18,829 bases of DNA from Neomoorella mulderi (GTDB lineage: Bacteria; Bacillota; DSM-521; Neomoorellales; Neomoorellaceae), in contig DRZV01000057.1 in assembly GCA_011375465.1 (NCBI GenBank), forward strand, positions 1-18,829, written 5' to 3'. The notes beneath the pieces were generated by a model, which had not been told where the DNA came from, searched no databases, and saw only the letters and a list, made by a program, of their open reading frames with translations. Within the stretch, counting starts at the first letter, position 1, and every line of letters begins with the position of its first letter. Position numbers and translations under genes: made by a program. Below are positions 14,413 through 18,829 of this stretch, in pieces.

Positions 14413-15378
14413 TTGTTTCTGGAGGCTTCCCCTGAGGATAGGGGAAAACGCATAGATGTATGGCTTTCCGAGAAAACGGGGCTTTCCCGGAGCGGGGTTC
14501 AGAAGATTTTAAAACAAGGGGGGGTAACCCTCGCACCTTCTGGGGAGCGCCCCAAGCCCAGCTACCGGCTCAAAGGGGGAGAAAAGGTGGAACTCGCCCT
14601 TCCCCCTGAAGAAAGGCTGGAACTGGAACCAGAACCTTTGCCCCTGGACATCGTCTATGAGGACGAGGATCTCATGGTGATCAACAAGCCCCAGGGGATG
14701 GTGGTCCACCCTGCTCCGGGACATGCTCGGGGAACCCTGGTCCATGCCCTCCTCCATCACTGCCAAAACATAAGGGGTCTGGGGCCGGATTTCAGACCGG
14801 GTATAGTCCACCGGTTGGACAAGGATACCTCGGGCCTCCTGGTGGTGGCCAAAAGCCAGCGGGCTTACGAATCCCTGGCAGCCCAGTTAAAACGCCGTAC
14901 CATGAAAAGGGTATACCTGGCCCTGGTCCATGGCCGGATGAAATCCCGGGAAGGAGTTATAGAGGCCCCCATAGGTCGCCACTCCAGGGATCGCAAACGG
15001 ATGGCCGTCACCTTCCGCTCTTCCCGTCCTGCCCTTACCTTTTACCGGGTTTTGGAGGAATTCGACAAGTATACCTTGATAGAAGCGCGTCTTTTCACCG
15101 GCCGCACCCACCAGATAAGGGTTCACCTCTCCCATATGGGGAATCCGGTGGTGGGAGACCGGCTCTACGGTCCCAAAAGCCCTGCGACCCCTGGCCAGTT
15201 GCTCCATGCTGCCTGCCTGGGATTTGTTCACCCCACCAGGCAGGAGTACATGGAATTCACCGCTCCCCTGCCCGGGTACTTTCAGAGGTTTCTAGAGCTG
15301 CTGAGGGAGGCTAAAGAGAATGGCGGAAGGGTGGCGGACAGTAGCTGTGAAGCCCATGATAGAAGCCCTGGCGGTTAA
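14413..15378 (+). CDS. rluD: 23S rRNA pseudouridine synthase, RluD family
   Basis: RluD-family enzymes isomerise uridines in 23S rRNA (helix 69 for RluD). The N-terminus carries an S4 RNA-binding domain (RIDVWLSEKTGLSRSGVQKILKQGGVTL). The catalytic domain has INKPQGMVVHPAPGH and the catalytic aspartate in HRLDKDTSG (about Asp136). LVHGRMKSREGVIEAPIGRH and FTGRTHQIRVHLSHMGNPVVGDRLYG follow. Two starts are possible: TTG 14413, or CTG 14401, which is better spaced from the AAAGGAGAGGGAG site. The upstream in-frame extension lies inside lspA and is not coding here. The last 20 residues overlap the next gene by 59 bases and look unlike the family, so the protein is slightly longer than usual at the C-terminus. 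Confidence 0.95.
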   Translation: MFLEASPEDRGKRIDVWLSEKTGLSRSGVQKILKQGGVTLAPSGERPKPSYRLKGGEKVELALPPEERLELEPEPLPLDIVYEDEDLMVINKPQGMVVHPAPGHARGTLVHALLHHCQNIRGLGPDFRPGIVHRLDKDTSGLLVVAKSQRAYESLAAQLKRRTMKRVYLALVHGRMKSREGVIEAPIGRHSRDRKRMAVTFRSSRPALTFYRVLEEFDKYTLIEARLFTGRTHQIRVHLSHMGNPVVGDRLYGPKSPATPGQLLHAACLGFVHPTRQEYMEFTAPLPGYFQRFLELLREAKENGGRVADSSCEAHDRSPGG

Positions 15379-15541
15379 GGCTCTGCTGGAGTCCTGCGGT
15401 TTTCCCGTACGCCTTACGGGCAGGGATCTGGTTTTGGCCTCTCTGTTTGGGCTGTATGCGTGGGTAAAAGTGGGGGTTCAGGTTCCCCGGGAGAGATGGG
15501 CCGAGGCTCAAGAGATAATAGAAAACGGGAAGGCCGGGTAA
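15320..15541 (+). CDS. DUF2007-like small protein (putative signal-transducing)
   Basis: The 73-residue product resembles the DUF2007 family. It has a WRTVAVKPMIEALAVKALLESCGFPVRLTGRDL pattern in which a short ferredoxin-like unit reads as a helix that shifts between ligands, then WVKVGVQVPRERWAEAQEIIEN. The molecular function of the family is unknown. The start at ATG 15320 is preferred because the domain begins right there, although it overlaps rluD by 59 bases in another frame; the next ATG (15356) would cut the domain. It is followed by one base and then the methyltransferase start, so the two are translationally close. Confidence 0.7.
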   Translation: MAEGWRTVAVKPMIEALAVKALLESCGFPVRLTGRDLVLASLFGLYAWVKVGVQVPRERWAEAQEIIENGKAG

Positions 15542-15542
15542 T

Positions 15543-16382
15543 ATGAAGGGCAAGGAAAATCCCCTAAACGATCTGGAAGGCCGGGAGTGGCTTTACTGGA
15601 CCGATACCCTCTATATCACCGATTATCCTCCCGATGCCACCTACCTTTTGAGAAAGGCCCATGGCGCCATAAAACCCCCCCAGGTCATGGCGGAAATAGT
15701 GCGTTTTTTCACCAAAAAGGGGGAATTGGTGCTGGATCCCTTTGCCGGAGTGGGGGGAACCCTCCTGGGGGCTGCCCTGGTGGAGAGGCCCAGCCTGGGT
15801 TTTGAAATAGACCCCCGCTGGGTGGCCGTCTATCGGCAAATCCAGCGAGAATTCGTGGTCCAAGAGGGGGAATTTAAAAGACGGGAAGAAGCTCCGAAGG
15901 GGAGACCCATAGACGGAGTGATGCAGCTGGGGGACTGCCTTGAACATTTAAAGGGAATGCCCGATGAGAGCGTGGCTGCCGTAATCACCGATCCTCCCTA
16001 TGGCATCCATCATGGCCCCCGGGGTTTTAAACAGGAGACCAATTTCAATATGGGCCTCTGCTCCCCGGAAGGGGACCTGGGGAGGCTGGCGGATTGGGAT
16101 AAGTTTTTTGACAAGCTCCAGGAGGTGGGGCAAGAGATATACAGGGTGTTATGGGCCGGGCGCTATCTGGTGATGATCATGGGGGACCGCTACTGGCAGG
16201 GGGAATACCTGCCCTTGGGCTTTATGGCTGCCCAGACCATGAGGAAAGTGGGCTTCAAGCTGAAGGGCATTAAGATCTGGAGCAACAGGGCTACCCGCAG
16301 GCCGCTAAAACCTTATGCGGTGAAGAATGTGTTCGTGCCCAACATTACCCATCAAAACATCCTCATCCTGAGAAAGGAATGA
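15543..16382 (+). CDS. Orphan DNA methyltransferase (N6-adenine/N4-cytosine type)
   Basis: The 279-residue protein is a DNA aminomethyltransferase. The SAM-binding motif I, LDPFAGVGG (64-72, with GFEID as the acidic strand at 86-90), comes before the catalytic motif IV, TDPPYG (149-154). KPPQVMAEIVRFF upstream is motif X-like, so the order is X-I-IV, as in alpha/gamma-type enzymes. The DPPY tetrapeptide predicts adenine-N6 methylation or, less often, cytosine-N4. No restriction endonuclease or specificity gene lies nearby, so it is an orphan enzyme that may act in regulation. The target-recognition part is probably residues 155-245, and the C-terminus (KNVFVPNITHQNILILRKE) resembles a closing strand. 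Its stop overlaps the start of the permease gene (ATGA). Confidence 0.85.
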   Translation: MKGKENPLNDLEGREWLYWTDTLYITDYPPDATYLLRKAHGAIKPPQVMAEIVRFFTKKGELVLDPFAGVGGTLLGAALVERPSLGFEIDPRWVAVYRQIQREFVVQEGEFKRREEAPKGRPIDGVMQLGDCLEHLKGMPDESVAAVITDPPYGIHHGPRGFKQETNFNMGLCSPEGDLGRLADWDKFFDKLQEVGQEIYRVLWAGRYLVMIMGDRYWQGEYLPLGFMAAQTMRKVGFKLKGIKIWSNRATRRPLKPYAVKNVFVPNITHQNILILRKE

Positions 16383-17317
16383 ACCTGTTGAGCAGCTTTT
16401 TTGCCTTGGGAGGACAGGTCCTGGTCCTTTTTTTCTTCGTGGCCCTGGGCTTTTTAGGAAAAATCCGGAGATTTTTCACCGAGGAAGGGGACAGGTTTTT
16501 ATCTGATCTCATCTATTACTACACCATGCCCGCTTTGAGCCTGGTCTCCACCAATATCCCCATCACCCCGGAGGTTTTCGCCTCTGCCCTGGGGGTGCTC
16601 CTCCTTTCCCTGGCCTGGACCGTTTTCCCCCTTTCCCTAGGCAGCCTGTGCACCAGATATTTAAATCTGCCTCCTAAACGCAGGGACGCCTTCCTGTTCG
16701 CCCTGGCCTTTGGCAACGTGGCCTATTTAGGGTTTCCGGTGGCCTCCCTCCTATGGGGTAAGCTGGGGGTGTTCTATGCCGCCATTTTCACTTTAGGGCA
16801 AAACCTCTTGCTGTGGACCCTGGGAATATGGCTGACGGAGAGGCATGGGGGTAGCAGCAGGATGGAATGGAAGCAGATTTTAAACATAAACGTTCTGGCC
16901 ATTTCCCTGGGGTTCCTTCTGTCGATCTTGGGGATCAATTTCCCTCCCTTGGTGGAGGAGGCCCTCAGGGGGTTGGGCCAAGCTACCGTGCCCTTGGCCC
17001 TAATGTTGGTGGGATCCAATTTGGGGGGCCAAAATCCAAAACTCCTGGTCCCTTCCTGCCCTTTGATATCATTGACCTTTTTGAAACTCCTCCTTCTACC
17101 GCTGTTAATCTGGATTGCGGTTCTTCACTTTCCCTTAGAGCCCTTGGCCAAAGGGGTGGTGATAATGGAGGTGGCCATGCCCACCGCGGCCATTGGGCCG
17201 GCTATAGCTCAGAAACACGGAGGTGACCACGAGTTCCTCTCCCAGGGGGTCCTGGTCACCACCCTTTTTTCCCTCTTCACCATTCCCCTATGGGCCGGCC
17301 TTATACTTGCCAAATAG
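16379..17317 (+). CDS. AEC-family (auxin efflux carrier-like) transporter
   Basis: This 312-residue protein has about ten hydrophobic segments in the two five-helix repeats of the AEC/BASS fold. A family-typical N-terminal segment is FFFVALGFLGKIRRFFTEEGDRFLSDLIYYYTMPALSL. FALAFGNVAYLGFPVASLLWG is the first crossover region, and EVAMPTAAIGPAIAQKHGGD is the second. Bacterial members are thought to move organic acids such as malate, but the substrate cannot be read from sequence. It overlaps the methyltransferase by four bases (ATGA), a sign of translational coupling with an unrelated enzyme. After its stop there is a hairpin without a T tract. Confidence 0.88.
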   Translation: MNLLSSFFALGGQVLVLFFFVALGFLGKIRRFFTEEGDRFLSDLIYYYTMPALSLVSTNIPITPEVFASALGVLLLSLAWTVFPLSLGSLCTRYLNLPPKRRDAFLFALAFGNVAYLGFPVASLLWGKLGVFYAAIFTLGQNLLLWTLGIWLTERHGGSSRMEWKQILNINVLAISLGFLLSILGINFPPLVEEALRGLGQATVPLALMLVGSNLGGQNPKLLVPSCPLISLTFLKLLLLPLLIWIAVLHFPLEPLAKGVVIMEVAMPTAAIGPAIAQKHGGDHEFLSQGVLVTTLFSLFTIPLWAGLILAK

Positions 17318-17328
17318 ACAAAAGTTTT

Positions 17329-17350
17329 CCTTTTTCTAGCAGGGAAAAGG
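17329..17350. repeat. Imperfect hairpin after the AEC gene
   Basis: CCTTTTTC (17329-17336) can pair with GGAAAAGG (17343-17350) with one G-T wobble around a six-base loop. No T tract follows, so it is a weak terminator candidate at best. Confidence 0.35.
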
Positions 17351-17354
17351 GCTG

Positions 17355-17400
17355 TTGGTGTTAAATATTACCAAATAAGAGTGGCAATATTTAACACCAA
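17355..17400. repeat. 15-bp perfect inverted repeat, possible operator
   Basis: TTGGTGTTAAATATT (17355-17369) and AATATTTAACACCAA (17386-17400) are exact reverse complements separated by 16 bases. The right arm ends directly before the GAGGTGA ribosome binding site of the next gene. No T tract follows, so it is not a terminator. It could be the operator of a dimeric DNA-binding protein, possibly the HARE-HTH-like protein encoded next, or an RNA hairpin in the leader. Confidence 0.8.
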
Positions 17401-17412
17401 GAGGTGACAGAA

Positions 17413-18507
17413 ATGGCAGGAAGGGAAAGCAGGCTGGGCCGCATCAACCGGATAGCTGTGGTGGGCAAATTGGACTCCCTCACCGACATTTTAAAACAGT
17501 GCCTTTTTGAATACTCTCCCCGGAGCCTGAAGGAATTGATTCAGGAGGCCCAGAGGGGGATACCCCATCAGGAAATGGCCAGGCTCACCAAGAACGTCGT
17601 CCGCTGCTTGAATCGGAATCCCTCCTTCCGGGATGAGGGAAAAGGCCTCTGGTCCCTGCGTTTGGAGGGGGTCAAGGAGAACGATGCCGCCCACAGGCTT
17701 TTGTAGAGGGAGGGGGTGGCTTTACGGATCCAGGAGCTGAACGAAAGGTTGAGGGAGGCGGGAAATGAAGAGGTCTCGGGAGAATCCCAATTGGTTAAAA
17801 ATGGGAGGTTCCTGCGCCTCAAGGACGGCCGATGGGGGCTGATCCATTGGAATTTCATAGAACCCCAGGAGGGGGAAAAACAGCCCCCTGCTGAGGATCT
17901 GCCCCAGGAGACAGCAAAAAAAGAGCTGGGCAGAAGTGGGGATCTATGGGAAAAGGTTTCCCCCCTTCAGGGGAAGGAGGAGGCGGCAGCTACCGGTCTG
18001 GAGCTCCTGCCCGTGACCCCTGCTGAAGGGGAAGGGGGAGAAGACGGCGGTTCCCCGGATCTGCTCCAGGAGCTGGAGGCGCTGCGGCGGGAAAACCGGG
18101 CTTTGCTGGAAGATCTGGAAAAACTCCATCTGCGCCGGGAGGAACTGCGCCAGCAGATTTTACAGCTGGAAGAACAGATGCTGATACTCCCCTCAGAGCG
18201 GGATAACCTCAAAAAGAGGGTGAGCCATCTGGAAAGCCGCCTGGTGCAGCTGCAGGGTACCCTCAACAAGACGGTTACCGATGCCCAGGCAGAACAGGCC
18301 AGGCTCAAGCAGATGCTGAAAGAGCAGGAATATCGCCTGCAGACGGCCCTGATAGCCAATGAGGATCTGGAATTGACGGTGGCGGAGCTGCAGGAAGAAA
18401 GGCGGGAATTGAGGAAAATTCTATCTTTTTGGTCTGTCCGTCTGGCCCTTCGCCTGAGCGCTCTTCTGGGGTTGAAGCCTGCAGGTTCGGCTAGCCTCTA
18501 TCGTTAG
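17413..18507 (+). pseudogene. Tandem HARE-HTH-like and coiled-coil protein, split by in-frame TAG
   Basis: Reading through TAG 17704-17706 gives a single 364-residue frame. Residues about 18-80 (SLTDILKQCLFEYSPRSLKELI, then VVRCLNRNPSFR, then GKGLWSL) look like a HARE-HTH winged-helix domain. A second copy starts before the stop (DAAHRLL) and continues after it (ALRIQELNERLRE, then LVKNGRFLRLKDGRWGLIHW). The rest is an acidic linker and a long coiled coil (about 215-335, ELEALRRENRALLEDLEKL onward), with a slightly hydrophobic tail. The TAG splits the second domain, replacing what was probably CAG (Gln). Alternatives are two genes, the second starting at GTG 17716 behind AGGGAGGGG with poor spacing, or stop read-through. 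ATG 17413 follows GAGGTGA. The domain call is by pattern only. Confidence 0.6.
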
Positions 18508-18509
18508 CC

Positions 18510-18538
18510 TTGTCTCCCCTTCAGGCCTGTTATATAAT
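18510..18538 (+). promoter_or_regulatory. Probable sigma-A promoter before the ABC gene
   Basis: TTGTCT (18510-18515), a 17-base spacer and a perfect TATAAT (18533-18538) fit a housekeeping promoter. A terminator-like hairpin lies just downstream (18560-18582), before the ABC gene start. Confidence 0.5.
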
Positions 18539-18559
18539 TTATTAAGGAGATCTCAAACG

Positions 18560-18582
18560 CCCCGGCTTTCGGGGTATTTTTG
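18560..18582 (+). terminator. Terminator-like hairpin before the ABC gene
   Basis: CCCCG (18560-18564) and CGGGG (18570-18574) with a GCTTT loop are followed by TATTTTTG. It could end the upstream coiled-coil gene or, since a promoter precedes it, act as an attenuator of the ABC gene. Confidence 0.75.
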
Positions 18583-18600
18583 TTGGGTGGTATTATCTCC

Positions 18601-18829
18601 TTGGCAGCTAGAGATGTGGTGATTAAGGCCAGAGGCCTTACCAAAAGATACGGGGATTTTGAGGCAGTCAAGGGTATAAGCTTTGACATATTCCGGGGAG
18701 AATGCTTCGGTTTTCTGGGGCCCAACGGCGCCGGTAAGACCACCACCATCAGGATGATCCACTGCTTTACCCCCATGAGCTCGGGTTCCCTTGAGATTCT
18801 AGGATGGGAAGTTCCCGCCCATGCCCGCC
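18601..18829 (+). CDS. ABC transporter ATP-binding protein (partial, 3' end outside window)
   Basis: The first 76 codons of an ABC ATPase are visible, cut by the window edge. The product begins with ARGLTKRYGDFEAVKGISFDIFRGE and has the Walker A motif GPNGAGKTTT, then IRMIHCFTPMSSGSLEILGWEV. This is the CcmA/DrrA-like subgroup of multidrug or ABC-2-type exporters, in which a separate permease usually follows. TTG 18601 is the chosen start (GGGTGG about 10 bases upstream). GTG 18616 is an alternative. Substrate is unknown. Confidence 0.88.
   Translation, partial: MAARDVVIKARGLTKRYGDFEAVKGISFDIFRGECFGFLGPNGAGKTTTIRMIHCFTPMSSGSLEILGWEVPAHAR

Overview
The window is a single co-directional (+ strand) block from an endospore-forming lineage of Firmicutes, most likely a GC-rich, probably thermophilic member of the Clostridia (Moorella/Peptococcia-like). 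The gene order is the classical Gram-positive division and sporulation neighbourhood: ftsZ, spoIIGA, sigE, sigG, spoIIR, ylmC, pgeF, an HlyD-like gene, yggS, sepF, proC, yggT, divIVA, ileS. A DUF5665 gene, a yteA/DksA-type gene, thiD, lspA and rluD follow. Heavy use of ATA for Ile and AGG for Arg, purine-rich coding strands and frequent TTG/GTG starts support a thermophile. No species is claimed.

Layout. Positions 51-1115 hold ftsZ, closed by a strong terminator. Positions 1165-2870 hold a spoIIG-like promoter with an unusually long spacer, then spoIIGA and sigE. Positions 2947-4391 hold a textbook sigma-F-type promoter, sigG and spoIIR, ending in a terminator that overlaps the spoIIR stop. 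Positions 4429-9271 carry ylmC through divIVA. Positions 9290-12079 are ileS with its terminator. Positions 12166-15541 carry DUF5665, yteA-like, thiD, lspA, rluD and a DUF2007-like gene. Positions 15543-17317 hold an orphan DNA methyltransferase overlapping an AEC-family permease. Positions 17355-18507 hold a long perfect inverted repeat and a tandem HARE-HTH-like plus coiled-coil protein. The right edge cuts an ABC transporter ATPase. There is no gene-free stretch longer than 300 bases, no RNA gene, no CRISPR array and no insertion sequence.

The striking feature is the state of seven genes. spoIIGA, sigE, sigG, pgeF, sepF, divIVA and the HARE-HTH-like gene are each broken by frameshifts or premature stops. 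I count about sixteen lesions in roughly 5 kb of coding sequence. About 12.6 kb of other genes, including the 2.8 kb ileS, is clean. The core mother-cell and forespore sigma pathway (SpoIIGA protease, pro-sigma-E, sigma-G) is hit hardest, while spoIIR, which signals to SpoIIGA, is intact.

Two readings compete. One is recent loss of sporulation together with division-site accessory genes. The other is locally poor sequence quality: many lesions are one-base changes in homopolymers, and the residues between lesions remain close to consensus. Two-base duplications, a 5-bp tandem duplication and two CAG-to-TAG changes fit the first reading better. Read-level data would settle it. I see no clearly new multi-gene system. 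The best candidates for something undescribed are the methyltransferase / inverted repeat / HARE-HTH neighbourhood at 15.5-18.5 kb and the hairpin that buries the ylmC ribosome binding site.
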